A DNA stretch of 64,000 bases from Cryptomeria japonica (Eukaryota > Streptophyta > Pinopsida > Cupressales > Cupressaceae): the NCBI RefSeq assembly GCF_030272615.1, contig NC_081407.1:316786456-316850455 (forward strand), written 5' to 3'. The notes below the pieces were generated by a model. That model made no database searches, was not told the DNA's origin, and saw nothing but the letters and a program-made list of their open reading frames with translations. Made by a program: the position numbers and the translations under genes. Positions 1 through 11,087 of the stretch are shown one piece after another. How positions within the stretch are numbered: position 1 is the stretch's first letter; each line of letters starts with the position of its first letter.

Positions 1-143
1 CTTAATATCGTTGAACCAATCATACATAGATATCTTCCACCGATGAATCGAGTAACGCTTCTTGCAGTCAATAGAGTGCCAAACCTTCCAGTTGCAAAAA
101 TGAAATAAAACAAGGCAAAAGACCTAGTGCTAAAAACCATTTC

Positions 144-1659
144 ATGGCAACACTAGATCAATCAAGAGGAAAAATAAAGGACGTATCTGACAGTGTAAAC
201 CTCCTTGAGGCGCTAGAAGATGGAAATTTTGACATCCTCCCTACATATTTTCAGGAGAGATCTGCTATATTGATAGAGCCAACAGAAGCAATAAACATTG
301 GCACAACAAAGGATCCTAAGATTCTTCATCTTGTTGCATCATTATCAAATGAAGAAAAGAAAGACTACATACAATTCTTCAAACAAAGGCAGGTAAATTT
401 TGCTTAGTCCTATGCAGACATGCCAGGACTTGATCTAGATCTTATCATGCACCATTTCAATGTGGATCCAAAAGCAAAACCAATTAAACAAAAGATAAGG
501 AAGAGGCATCCACATAGCTCTTCTTGTCAAAACAGAGCTAAAGAAACTATTATATGTGGGTTTATAAGACCTATCGCTTATCCAAAGTGGGTCTCAAGCA
601 TTGTACCAATGTCTAAACTGGATAAAAGCATAAGAGTCTGCACCGACTTCAGAGGTTTTAATAAAGCATGTCCGAAAGATGATTTCCCACTACCCAACAT
701 TGATATAATTTTAGACTTATCAGCAGGACATGAGATGTTTTCCCTAATGGATGGATTCACAAGGTACAATCAAATAAGAGTCACCCCTGAAGATCAAGAA
801 AAGACAACATTCACTTGTAGATGGGGTACCTACTACTGGAATGTCATGCCATTTGGGCTTAAAAATGCAGGAGAAACTTATCAGAGAGCCATGACAACAA
901 TTTTGCATGATGTGATGCATACATTTATGGAAGATTATGTAGATGACATACTTGCAAAATCTCATACAAGGAAAGAACATCTTGGACAAGATTCTTGATA
1001 GGCTTGAACAGTATCAATTGAGAGTAAATCTAGAGAAATGTGCATTTGGAGTTACCTCTGGAAAACTTGTTGGGTACATTATATCAGCTCATGGAATTGA
1101 AGTAGATCATGAAAAAGTTAAATCTATCATGGAGATGGAATCACCTAAGAACATAAGTCATTTGCGTTCTCTACAAGGGAGATTGCAATCAATCAGAAGA
1201 TTTGTCACCCAAGTAGCAGATAGATGTCATCCCTTTACTCACCTATTACACAAGAATGTTCCATTCAAGTGGAATCATAAGTGTGAGGAAGCCTTTATGA
1301 AAATCAAGGAATATCAAGCAAATCCCCCAGTACTGGTATCACTGATGAAAGGGAAACCCTTGTTGATTTACATTTCAACAACAAATGTATCACTAGGAGC
1401 TCTCTTAGTGCAACATGATGAAGAAGGAAAAGAAAGAGCAGTGTATTACATCAACAAAACACTTGTAGGATATGAATTGAATTATACATTAGTTGAGAAG
1501 ACATGTCTAGCAGTTGTATTTGCAACTCAAAAATTGCGACACTATATGCTGACACATTCTGTAAAATTGATAGCAAAAATATATCCACTGAAATATTTGC
1601 TAAGCAAGTCAACTTTGATAGGCAAATTGGCTAAATGGGTTATGATAGTAAGTGAGTGA
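144..1659 (+). pseudogene. Tat-1 reverse transcriptase and RNase H region (decayed gypsy pol)
   Basis: The translation matches the Ty3/gypsy reverse transcriptase of the Tat lineage: a connection segment ending in YADMPGLD, then the RT fingers (KACPKDDFPLPN), a palm segment with MPFGLKNAG, and the catalytic box YVDDILAKS near 935-962. It then runs into the tether and classical RNase H region (GALLVQHDEEGKERAVYYI). The frame breaks near 960 and continues in another frame to 1659. An in-frame TAG at about 405-407 lies where Trp is usual before SYADMPG, consistent with TGG to TAG. In an intact element this region copies genomic RNA into DNA in virus-like particles. The 5' part (gag, protease, 5' LTR) lies outside the window. 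The lineage call rests on the YVDD context and the second RNase H that follows. Confidence 0.9.
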
Positions 1660-2197
1660 TATAGAATATATTGATCAAAAAGCTATCAAAGGACAAGTCA
1701 TTGTTGATCAACTGGTTGAAGTACCCCTACAAGACAACACACCATTGCATATTGAATTTCCTGATGCAGAAATTCTAACACTTAGCACAAATTTTTGGGA
1801 GTTGTACTTTGATGGCTCGTATACACAACATGGATCAGGTGCAAGAATCTTGTTCATAACACCTCAAGGCCACACAATTCCAAAATCATATAGATTGTGG
1901 TTGCCATGCACAAACAACACTGTAGAATATGAGGCATTGGTTATTGGGATCAAAATGGCCATTGAATGGAACATCAAGGAATTGCATGTTTATGGTGATT
2001 CACAACTCATCGTCAACCAGATAAATGATGATTATAAAACTAAAGATAACAAGTTGATGCCTTATAAACAACTAGTTGAAGAATTCAAAGAGCACTTTGA
2101 AGAAATATCATTCACTCAAATCCCACGAAATGAGAACAAAGCAACAAATGCAATGGCTAAAATAACATCTCTTTTGCAGAATCAAGAAGATCAATGA
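1652..2197 (+). pseudogene. Tat-1 second (archaeal-type) RNase H domain
   Basis: After the RT/RNase H region the translation gives WELYFDGSYTQHGSGARI, then EYEALVIGIKMA, LHVYGDSQLIVNQIN and a late RNENKATNAMAK. These are the D-E-D-D positions of an RNase H fold (FDGS, YEAL, GDSQ, and N in place of the last D). An extra RNase H placed downstream of the first is the hallmark of the Tat/Ogre branch of Ty3/gypsy elements, and this is the main basis for the lineage assignment. The preceding frame overlaps by eight bases, which is probably a frameshift scar. The last catalytic Asp appears substituted, so the domain would be impaired even in frame. Confidence 0.85.
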
Positions 2198-3525
2198 CGT
2201 TAAAAATTCTTGGTGGAAGATATCTTGCATCCTATTGTTGAGTCCTAGAAAACCCACATGATTTGCCATATATCAGGAACCAATCAATCCTTGTATAGCC
2301 AAAACTTATTGATACTTAAAACAGAATATCCTTCCTCCTGACCTATCCCACAATCAAAAGAGAAATTTTATCCGCTAGTCATCCTGATATACTATCATTG
2401 ATGATACCTTATATAGATGAGGTCTAGATAACACTCTACTGAGATGTCTCAAACAAGACAAATTTGAGAAAGTTCTTAACAAATTCCACACATGTATTTG
2501 TGGCATGCACTCAAGTGGTTTAACGTTGGCTAAGAAACTTATTCGATTAGGTTATTATTGGCCTACTATAGAGAGATTCATTTACATATGCCAAGAAATG
2601 CAAGCAATGTTAGATCCATGGGAATCTCATTCATGTATCGACACAAGAACTACATCCTATGGCAGGATCAAGGCTATCTTCCCATTGGGGTCTTGACCTA
2701 GTGGGTAAGATAAATCCTTCATCTTCTAATGGACATAAGTTCATTTTGACTGCTACTGAGTATTTCACTAAATGGATTGAAGCAGTGCCTTTGAAAAAGG
2801 TGACAGGAAAGAAAATAGCATCATTTATCCTGAATTACATAATATGTCACTATGGAGTCCCTATGACCATCATTACTGATAATGGGATGCCATTAAAAAA
2901 CAAGACGTAAAGGAACTATGTGAGCAATTTCATATCCAACATAGGTCAAATGGTCAAGCGGAGGCATCGAATAAGACAATTCTAAAGATCCTGAAGAAAA
3001 CAGTAAATGAAGTTGGTAAAGACTGACATATTCAGCTAAATCTTGCTCTATGGGCATATCGAACCAGCATTCGCACACAAACAGGGGCAACTCCATATTT
3101 CTTAGTCTATGGATCAAAAGCCATATTACCAATAGAAGTAGAGATACCTTCTCTACGAGTATCCTTGAAAGGTCTTATCCCAGAAGAAGAAGAACGAGTC
3201 TCAAGACTTCAAGAACTTGATCTAATTCAGGAGTGTCACCAAAATACTTCAGATCATTTGAAAGCATACCAATAGAGAATGGCAAGAAGTTACAACAACA
3301 AAGTTAAGCCATTCATTTTTTAGATTGGAGATCTAGTTCTAAGAGAAAATCCATGAAATCAACAAGATCGAGAAAAAAAAGGTAAGTTTGAGCCAAACTG
3401 GTTAGGTCCCTTTGTCGTGGTAGCAGTATATGGTTCGGGAGCATACAAATTATCTACACCAGAAGAGGATTGATTCGACGAGCCTATCAATATTATGCAT
3501 TTGAAGAAATTCTATGCTTAAAACT
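2198..3525 (+). pseudogene. Tat-1 integrase and pol C-terminus (fragmented)
   Basis: From about 2505 the zinc-binding N-terminus of integrase is visible as a degenerate HSSGLTLAKKLIRLGYYWPT; the downstream Cys pair is lost. The catalytic core follows near 2690 (GLDLVGKINP, FILTATEYFTKW, ITDNG), with Glu where the first catalytic Asp of the DYFTKW motif is expected. The core continues with SNGQAEASNK and the C-terminal YGSGAYKL and INIMHLKKFYA motifs, ending near 3525. At least two frameshifts and several stops interrupt it. The stretch 2198-2504 is a decayed spacer. The partner copy at 41.4-46.9 kb aligns throughout and shows what an undamaged version looks like. Confidence 0.85.
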
Positions 3526-4258
3526 ATCAGCAGAAAATACCACAAAAAAAATTAAAAAGTAGAAAAAGTAAAAATCAGAAAAGCAGCAAAAATCCCTTAA
3601 AAGCATAAAAAGAGAAAAATATAAAAACTGTGCAAAACAACGCAAACAGTTAAAAATCAAATATGGAAAAAATGCAATAAATTTAGATGGTGAAAACCTA
3701 CTAAACAGGCGCTATCTAAAAGTGGGCTCTTCCATCTATGAGATCGCCTTGCGTATCTATCTGTCCTATCACATCTATCCATCTTATCGTATCCATTTAT
3801 CTTCGCGTATCTATCTTATCTTTCGCATCTATTTCTTTGAACCATTGGCAGGAAATATGCAGCTTATCAAACAAATATCAATCTTTGATATACTTATTGT
3901 AGTCACTATCTTGGACTTTATCACAATCAATCAATCTGCAGTTGTATCCCACCATGGTCTGGTACATCCATAATAAATTTTATTTTCGCTCAGGGCAAAA
4001 TCCTAAACTCCTTTTGCTAAGGGAATCTTTAAAAATTTGAAAATCCAGAAAACTTTTGGAAAACTTAGAAAAACCCAAAATAACTAGGGTTTTGAAATAG
4101 ATGATGAACAACATGACAATGAAGATCAAGGCATTTGTAATAATTGGATCGTTCAACTCAGAATACAAATATTCAACTAGCAAGTAACGAAGGATTATCA
4201 AGGATCATTCATCAAGATGATTATATCAGTTAATGACCATAAGAACATATGTATGACT
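3526..4258. other. Non-coding spacer downstream of Tat-1 pol
   Basis: No gene is visible. 3,530-3,680 is A-rich. 3,745-3,840 holds a degenerate pyrimidine-rich repeat built on CGTATCTATCT-like words of roughly 18-20 bp. The stretch ends at the target site (TGACT, 4,254-4,258) of the inserted LTR element. In Tat-2 the corresponding position between pol and the antisense PMD gene is also non-coding. Confidence 0.6.
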
Positions 4259-5150
4259 TGCTGGCATTACACACTAAAATGAAAATGGTTGATGTTGTCA
4301 TTGATGGCAACCAACTGGTAACAAGGTTCTACAGGATTCTATTGATTATACTGGCAACAAACTTCGCACACTGGCACCAGAAGCTACACAAAGTTCATTC
4401 ACACCGGCATCCAGTTTACACTGGCAATGAATCATATCGACACCCAGGCCGACATATGATAAACTTTTTTTTATGCGAATTATATTATAATGTAATTAAT
4501 TATTTGTAGCCGACATGATGTATTGTAAAGACTCATATATGTATGAGATCTTGTAGGTCATTTTGTAGAAGAAGTTTTATGTAATTAGGTAATGAATATG
4601 AGAGCAAATATCTATATATGCATTTTGATGTAATGATTTTATGAGAGAATAAAAGAAGAGCAGGGCGAAGCAAATTTTATGGCAGAGGTATTTGAGAGAG
4701 CTTAAACCAGTACTGAATCCAACATTGCAGATGCTATTTTGAGCAGTACATTATCATTGGATTTAATCATCCAATTTTGTAGTTAGTGGGACTCTAGTTT
4801 TGTTGTTGAGCAGTGAGCTCTAGGTTGTTGGCCTTTCTGCATGTGCAAGACCCTATTGTATCAGTAATATTTATTCATATTGGTCAGTGAGTAAATATTG
4901 TGGGTCACAAATCCCACCGAGGTTTTTCCCCTACCAGGTTTCCTCGCCAAAATATCTTGTGTTATGGTGTGCATTGATGTTGTCTCTCTTATTTCTCTTT
5001 ATTGCATTATTACTTATTTAACGGTATATTAATTTGAGTTATAAAGTAGCAAACAAGTTTAAATATTTTGTTTACGAGTTAGACACTGATTCAACCCCCC
5101 CCCCCCCCCCTCGCCTTTCAGTGTCTTTGGGACTGATCAAGTATCTAACA
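4259..5150 (+). repeat. 5' LTR of the deleted copia-like element
   Basis: This repeat starts TGCTGGCATTACACAC and ends GTATCTAACA. A C-run of about 18 bases lies at 5,093-5,110, close to the U5 end. TATAA-type words occur in its middle. It pairs with 6,484-7,368. Confidence 0.9.
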
Positions 5151-5152
5151 CT

Positions 5153-6175
5153 GTTGACTCTCAGAATATTGTGGAAACAGATGAAGTTAAGAAAACAGAT
5201 ACCATCCCTGATACTACTCAGATTAACATTGAGAAACCGACAGAAGCACAAATAGAAGCACAAACTGAAACAGGTAAGGGACAAGAACAAAGTATAGCTA
5301 AACTGACAACCAACAAGGAAAAGAGAAAGGATGATGGTAAAGTTGAAAACAAAATTGAAACACAAAGTGATCATAAGGAAGTAATAGTAAATAAATAAGA
5401 GGTAAATGATGCTAGTAAGTTAGCAGAACTAGTTAATGTGCAGACAGCCGGAGATGATAAGAAACCTACTGTAGAACATCTCACTCCGCCTAGCACTTCC
5501 ACCGTGGATTACATACCTACCAATGTGACAAAAGTTTTATTAGATTCTATCAAGAGGATCACTGAATTCAATGCCTTAGCATTTAAGGCTATTGATGACA
5601 CCTTACCTATTTTACAACAGATAGCACCAGCATGTAAGGTAGATGATGTTGTAGGCTCTATTGGTAAGTTAGACACATTGTCTAAATTCATTTCATCTAA
5701 TATTCGATCGATTGATAAGATTAATGAGGAGACAATTAGAGAAAGGGTAAACAAGGAGAAGGCAAATTTCTTTAATAAATCTATTGAGGACTGTACAGGA
5801 TAGTTAGATTCCTTAATACCAGCACTAAATTCAATAATTTTGGAGTTAAAGGAACTGTATACAGAAGTTTGCAAGCCACACCATTTGACTGATGATATTG
5901 ATGATCAGATTAAATAGACACGGAAGGAAATTGATGAAATAGTCGGCAACCTGATTGGTTCTTTTGAACTCACTTTAGTTTTAGATCAAGAAATGGCAGT
6001 ATATGAGGAGAAAATAGAAAAACTTGAAAAGGAGAAAGCTCAATTAAGGTTAAAAGCCCAGGAGTTAAAGAACAAACTTGATCCTAGATTGGATAATCTG
6101 TTGACACACCGGAATGGACTATCTAAAGCTACTATTCCAGGAGGAAGATCAAAGAGGAAAAAATGCATCATCTAA
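5153..6175 (+). pseudogene. Coiled-coil, Lys/Glu-rich ORF remnant inside the deleted element
   Basis: One reading frame runs from the LTR edge to 6,175 and is broken only by TAA at 5,396, TAG at 5,801 and a further TAG near 5,915. The product is hydrophilic. It has a Lys/Glu/Thr-rich first part, a middle part with heptad-like leucines and isoleucines, and a strongly charged coiled coil near 5,995-6,100 (EEKIEKLEKEKAQL). I do not recognise a family. The frame is open straight across the LTR boundary at 5,150, so this is probably the distal part of a longer protein whose upstream half, with PBS, gag and pol, was deleted. An extra 3' ORF of a copia element is one possible origin. Confidence 0.55.
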
Positions 6176-6483
6176 CAGGCATGATCCGACAGACTGAGGA
6201 TATCATTTCTGATAGTTCTAAATTCATTAAGAGTCTTAATATGATTTTACCAGATATCTTTCAAATTGTAAATAACTGGTTACAGGCTTGTAGGTAGAAT
6301 TTTTGAATTTTTTATTCTTTTTGACAACCTTTGTTATTGATGTCAAAGGGGGAGTGATATGATAGAGAAAAAGAAAAGGTATACTGAAGGAGATCATTTG
6401 CTCAGGGGGAGCACTTTCGGTTTTGGCAATTTTGGTTTTTGGTTTTTCTCATGAGTGTTGCCATCAATGCCAAAGGGGCATAT

Positions 6484-7368
6484 TGTTGGCATTACACACT
6501 TAGATGAGAATGGTTGATGTTTTTATTGATGGCAACCAACTGGTAACAAGGTTCTACAGGATTCTATTGATTATATCGGCAATATATATCGCACACCGAC
6601 ACTGACAGCTACACAAAGTTCATTCACACTGGCATCCAATTTACACCGGAAATGAATCATACCGGCACCCAGACCAACATATGATAAAGTTTTGTTTATG
6701 AAAATTATATTGTAATGTAATTAATTATTTGTAGCCAACATGATGTATTGTAAAGACTCATATATGTATGAGATCTTGTAGGTCATTTTGTAGAAGAAGT
6801 TCTATATAATTAGGTAATGAATATGAGAGCAAATATCTGTATATGCATTTTAATGTAATGATTTTATGAGTGAATAAAAGAAGAGCAGAGAAAAGCAAGG
6901 TTTATGGCAGAGGTATTTGAGAGAGCTTAAACCAGTACTGAATCCAGCATTGCAGATGCTATTTTGAGCAGTACATTGTCATTGGATTTAATCATCCAAT
7001 TTTGTAGTCAGTGGGACTCTAGTTTTGTTGTTGAGCAGTGAGCTCTAGGTTGATGGCCTTCCTGCATGTGCAGGCCCCTATTATATTAGTAATATTTATT
7101 CATATTGTCTAGTGAGTAAATATTATGGGTCACAAATTCCATCAAGGTTTTTCCCCTACCGGGTTTCCTCGCCAAAATGTCTTGTGTTATGGTGTGCATT
7201 GATGTTGTCTCTCTTATTTCTCTTTACTGCATTACTACTTGTTTACCAGTATATTAATTTGAGTTATAAAATAGAAAACAAGTTAAAATCTTTGGTTTAT
7301 CAGCTGGACATTGATTCACACCCCCCCCCCCCCTCTCACTGTCTTTGGGACCGATCAAGTATCTAACA
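6484..7368 (+). repeat. 3' LTR of the deleted copia-like element
   Basis: This repeat begins TGTTGGCATTACACAC at 6,484, immediately after a polypurine tract (6,471-6,480), and ends ATCTAACA at 7,368 followed by the TSD TGACT. The C-run at 7,320-7,333 matches the one in the 5' LTR. Confidence 0.9.
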
Positions 7369-7373
7369 TGACT

Positions 7374-8635
7374 TGAAAGATTCAGTGCTTATATCTTGAT
7401 TTTTGCTAATAATATGTCCTACGCAACTCAATGATGTCCATGACTAGAGGGGATATGATGGGGCATGATTATTTTCTTTGTTTGTTGTTTGTGGTTTATC
7501 TCTTGGTAAGGTTTACTTGTCCAAGGATATGATTGGCAAAAGATCATGGAGGACATTTCGAGTCATGCCTGAAAAGGGATAATCCTTGTTTGTTCTGCAA
7601 GAAATACTCAGGTCAGCTTAAATCATTATGTCAAGTTGCTTGTATAAACTTGCTATATCAAAATCCATGTAAGAAACACTTAGGTCATATTGAATCATTA
7701 TGTCAAGTTGCTTGTATTTTCTTACAACATTTAAAAGCTCAATGATGAAATCAAGCACTATTACAAGAAAGCATGTGAGGAATGGAAATATCATTTAAGT
7801 TAGATCATTTTAAATTAGTTCATTATCATCTACATTATAAGCATTCATTGTCAGTTGCATTATAAGCATTTCATTTAAGATCAACGGTCAAAAATAAAGA
7901 TTGAGTATATTTGCACAAACAAAAAATAATAATTGCATTGATCATGACAAATTACATTAGTTTCATTTAATTAATTAGGTTCATTTCATCTTTTAAATCA
8001 TTAGGTTTTCATTCATAATCATTTGCATTCATCATATCATTATTAGTTAGATTCATTTCTCATTATCCATTTTTTGCATCTAGTTATCATTAGTTTCATT
8101 TAGAATCATTCACCCATTAGGTTCATTTAATTGCATTTGTGCATTTAGAATCATTAACCATATTATTATTCTATCATTTTTTATATATCTCATCATTTAA
8201 TCATTATAAGCATTTACATTTACATCCATAATCATCAAAATAAAAAATCAAATGCATTTCAAGTAAATCATTTCATCATCTTATCATCACATGCATATAC
8301 ATCAAGGAATAGAAATAAACATCCATTTCATCATTTTCATATAGATCATGTCAAGCATATATAAATATCATCATCACATCATATAGATCATTATTATATC
8401 ATCAAGATAACATCGTGGAAGGGAAAGGAAGGGAAAGATCATCATTGCACCACCATGTAAACAATGCATATAGGTCATCACCATCATAGTAGCATGCATA
8501 ATAAATAATGAATCATAACCTTGATATAGAGTCCATGTCTACATATCATCATAAAACAATAAAAATTCCAAGTATACAATGATATCAAAGAAATAATCAA
8601 TAACATACAAATGTCTCATAATATCAAATCAAGTC
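7374..8635. other. AT-rich spacer with CATT/ATCA-rich simple sequence
   Basis: I see no gene. 7,580-7,745 has two imperfect copies of a roughly 75-bp segment (AAGAAA.ACT.AGGTCA...TTATGTCAAGTTGCTTGTAT). 7,790-8,400 is built of ATCATT, CATTTA and TCATCA words. This is the Tat-1 spacer between pol and the 3' end of the antisense PMD gene. Confidence 0.6.
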
Positions 8636-10694
8636 TCATGGCTTCCCTATACCACTCCCACTTGACTCTGTCTGTCTTTGTGGCTGTGGGCGAGGCAATC
8701 CTCCAAATTGCCCTGCTCCTTGATCCCTACTCCTTTTAGGAGGGCCCATAACCCCACCACTACTCATATCCATCCTGCCAAATACATGAGTAGTCACATA
8801 GCTCCCTACTCTTTGGCTCGTACCAGATCCTCATATCATCGTCGCCAATATGTTGTCTCCTTCCCAGCTTGATATAATGCTCTAACAACATCAGCTGAGA
8901 TAGTGCCAAAACCATCCTGTTGAATATGATCGAGAGTAGCCTGTGTATCCTGGTATTTCCTAACAACTTTGTCTCTCTCAATAGTGAGCGTCTTAACTTG
9001 TGCCCTGAACTAACCAATATGTGCTCTAAGGTCAGTTATGCTCTCCTTCTATGGAAAATCCTACTAAGCTATATCTTGTATAACATCATCACCACCTCCC
9101 TCTCCCCCTGCTAGAGTCTCCACCCGAGTAGCTCTCATAGATCGTCGCCTAATGAGGGGCACATGGTCCTCTGAATCCTCCTCCCCCTCATCCCAACTAC
9201 CCTAAGCTGCAATCACCTCTAGATATGGATAGATATGACCAAAATTAATCCCTCCCTTGACCTTTGTCCAATCCTCCACCACTGCCTAGTCCTGGAGAGG
9301 GTAATCCTCTCGCTGCTCCAAACCCTCCTCTATCTGCGTCTCTCCCTGCCATAGGAAGTGGCCTCCCAACTCTCCCAACCTGTCCAAAAGGTCCTCCTTG
9401 GAATCTCACCTGGCCTCCCCTCTGTCCTCGTCTCCCTCCTCTCCCATCTCCATCCTCATATCCCCAATCTCCATCGCCTCTCGTCTAGCTCTAAGCTCTC
9501 GTCTCTGTCTTCTTCGGCGAACAATAGGATCGTCTGAATCATTCTCCTCATCTCCTAAGTTCGGAGGAAGGTCTGTATGATTAGTAATGTGCGGAAAGGG
9601 GTGTGCAAGAAGGTACTGAGCTTAATCTACTATAATCCCTGCATCCAAAAAGTGTGATCTCAAATCATATGCTACAATAGGAACAACCAAAGCTCTGCAT
9701 ATGCTATCTCAAAAGATAATAAAGGGACCTAATCTAGCCTATCCTTGTACCGTCGTGCATACATGGTGACACCATAAGGCATGTGCTAAATAATACCAAA
9801 CTGTCTCAAAATGCGACCAAATAACTGTCTCTCAATGATATAAGGAGTACGACTGATCAAATACCTACTCTGTAAAATCAATGGCAACATTCGAGTATCC
9901 TCCAACCAAGGCTCACAATCAATATATGGCCTCCACATCACAGTGTCCATAGAATCTAAAACCCATCACCAATACTCAATCTTACCTAGCTTAGGCTGAG
10001 TAATGATACCTCTGTACAAATATATATATGGCTGGCCATTACCGCGAACTCTATCATGAATAGGCCAAGTAACAACAATGTGGTCCCAGCACCAGACCTG
10101 AAGCAATGTGCATCCAGACGAGAGACTAGCTCCACCATCATAAACAACCTGATGTAAATCATGATATAAATGTGCAAGCATACACACACCCCATGCATAC
10201 CAAGTACGATGTTGCATCATGCTCTGCAAGATCCCTCCCCATCCAATGACAAAACCTTGAGATCTCCTATCAGAACAAATAAATTTACCAATCAAGCCTA
10301 CAAGAACCACTTGGAGAGTCTCATAATGCATGATCATGTCCTCCCATCGAATCTCTCCTCCATCAATGCTCTCATCACCGAACACTAGCCTGCATGCCTC
10401 GGTCCCACCAAGATCCTAATAGTCATACTATACAATCTTGCTAGTCACAGGGATGTGGAGGATCCTATAGACATCCTCGAGCGTCACACTAATCTCACCA
10501 GTGGGTAGGTGAAATGTGTTATGCTCACTATGCCATCTCTCAACTAATGTAGTCAATAGGCCCCTATTATGTGTAATATTTTGCATGTATAAGAGATGAC
10601 ATAATCCACAGGCATCAATATGTCTAATCTCGTCTTGAGTCAACTCTGGGACTAAATGGCGCATAGCCGGGAATTTTTCCCGACATTGGGGCGT
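8636..10694 (-). pseudogene. PMD-1: plant mobile domain pseudogene, antisense in Tat-1
   Basis: On the - strand the translation shows the conserved plant mobile domain (PMD, Pfam aminotransferase-like, as in MAIL1/MAIN): ELTQDEIRHIDACGL, ALVERWHSEH-like LVERWHSEHNTFHLPTGE, VTLEDVYRILHIPV, then AHLYHDLHQV, TLLQVW and VMWRPYIDCEPW, and a late RQFGIIQHMPYGV. A charged Arg/Glu-rich tail follows near 9,560-9,000, then a short coiled segment and a final MGPPKRSRDQ stretch, ending at a TGA (8,636-8,638). Frameshifts and stops break the frame. The copy in Tat-2 (38,193-40,657) has the same order of parts. PMD proteins act in silencing and genome stability, and transposon-borne PMD genes are known. 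The 5' end of this exon is cut at 10,695 by the inverted repeat of the next element; exon 1 is probably at 23,395-23,469. Confidence 0.8.
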
Positions 10695-10728
10695 GTGCAC
10701 AAAGATGGTGGTCAGAAAAGTGGACACT
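10695..10728 (+). repeat. Left terminal inverted repeat of the candidate DNA transposon
   Basis: It reads inward GTGCACAAAGATGGTGGTCA, then G, then AAAAGTGGACACT. It is inverted relative to 22,600-22,643. Confidence 0.6.
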
Positions 10729-10829
10729 ACCAAAAAAAACTTGGAAAAACAAGCAGCATGTACACGGTTTTAAAATTTCAAATTCCCGCGTACACTCTTA
10801 GGTTTGTTCTTCTCGAGCCTAGAAAAGGT

Positions 10830-10945
10830 AGCGCGTACGCGCTGCTTTTAGGAAAATGAGCGTGTATGCGCTACGCCTTGGAAAATGAGCGTGTACTCGT
10901 TTCTCATAGGAAAATGAGCGTGTACGCACTAATAATCCAGATAAA
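10830..10945. repeat. 29-bp tandem repeat carrying a GCGTACGC palindrome
   Basis: AGCGCGTACGCGCT (a perfect 14-bp palindrome) at 10,830 is followed by variants at 10,859, 10,888 and 10,917, an exact 29-bp spacing. Units are joined by GGAAAATG. Similar words recur at 18,966, 19,030, 19,055, 19,118, 21,734 and 21,765. The position about 135 bp inside the left inverted repeat resembles a subterminal transposase-binding array, but that role is an inference. Confidence 0.7.
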
Positions 10946-11087
10946 ACCACGCACGCGGTGCCTAGTAAAAAAAGTTTTAAAAAAAAAAACTGGGTCTCAT
11001 TTACCCATAAATAAAGTTTTTAACTTCGTTTTTTCCCCATTTTATCACCTAAACTGCGAACGAGGTGCTAAATTTGTCCTCCAAGCT

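Larger units (their letters stand above)
4259..7368 (+). mobile_element. Internally deleted copia-like LTR element with perfect TSD
   Basis: Two direct repeats of about 890 bp (4,259-5,150 and 6,484-7,368) bound a 1.33 kb interior. Both start with TG and end with CTAACA, and the flanks are TGACT at 4,254-4,258 and TGACT at 7,369-7,373, so the insertion boundaries are exact. A polypurine stretch (AAAGGGG) sits just before the right repeat. No gag, protease, RT or integrase remains, and no tRNA primer-binding site follows the left repeat. The two LTRs differ at roughly 6-7 percent of positions by eye, so the insertion is old. It lies inside the Tat-1 element. The copia assignment is an inference from the LTR style (TGTTGGCA start, C-run near the end) and from the purine-rich 3' junction. 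Confidence 0.9.

Noticed and set aside
9264-9580. Pro/Ser-rich + strand frames
   Set aside because: They are the opposite strand of the charged tail of the PMD-1 pseudogene, which continues in a consistent order on the - strand.
10687-10733. A simple 3-bp or 8-bp target duplication at the candidate transposon ends
   Set aside because: The flanks (GGGGCGT on the left, TTACCCA on the right) do not match at 2, 3, 5 or 8 bases, so I claim no TSD.
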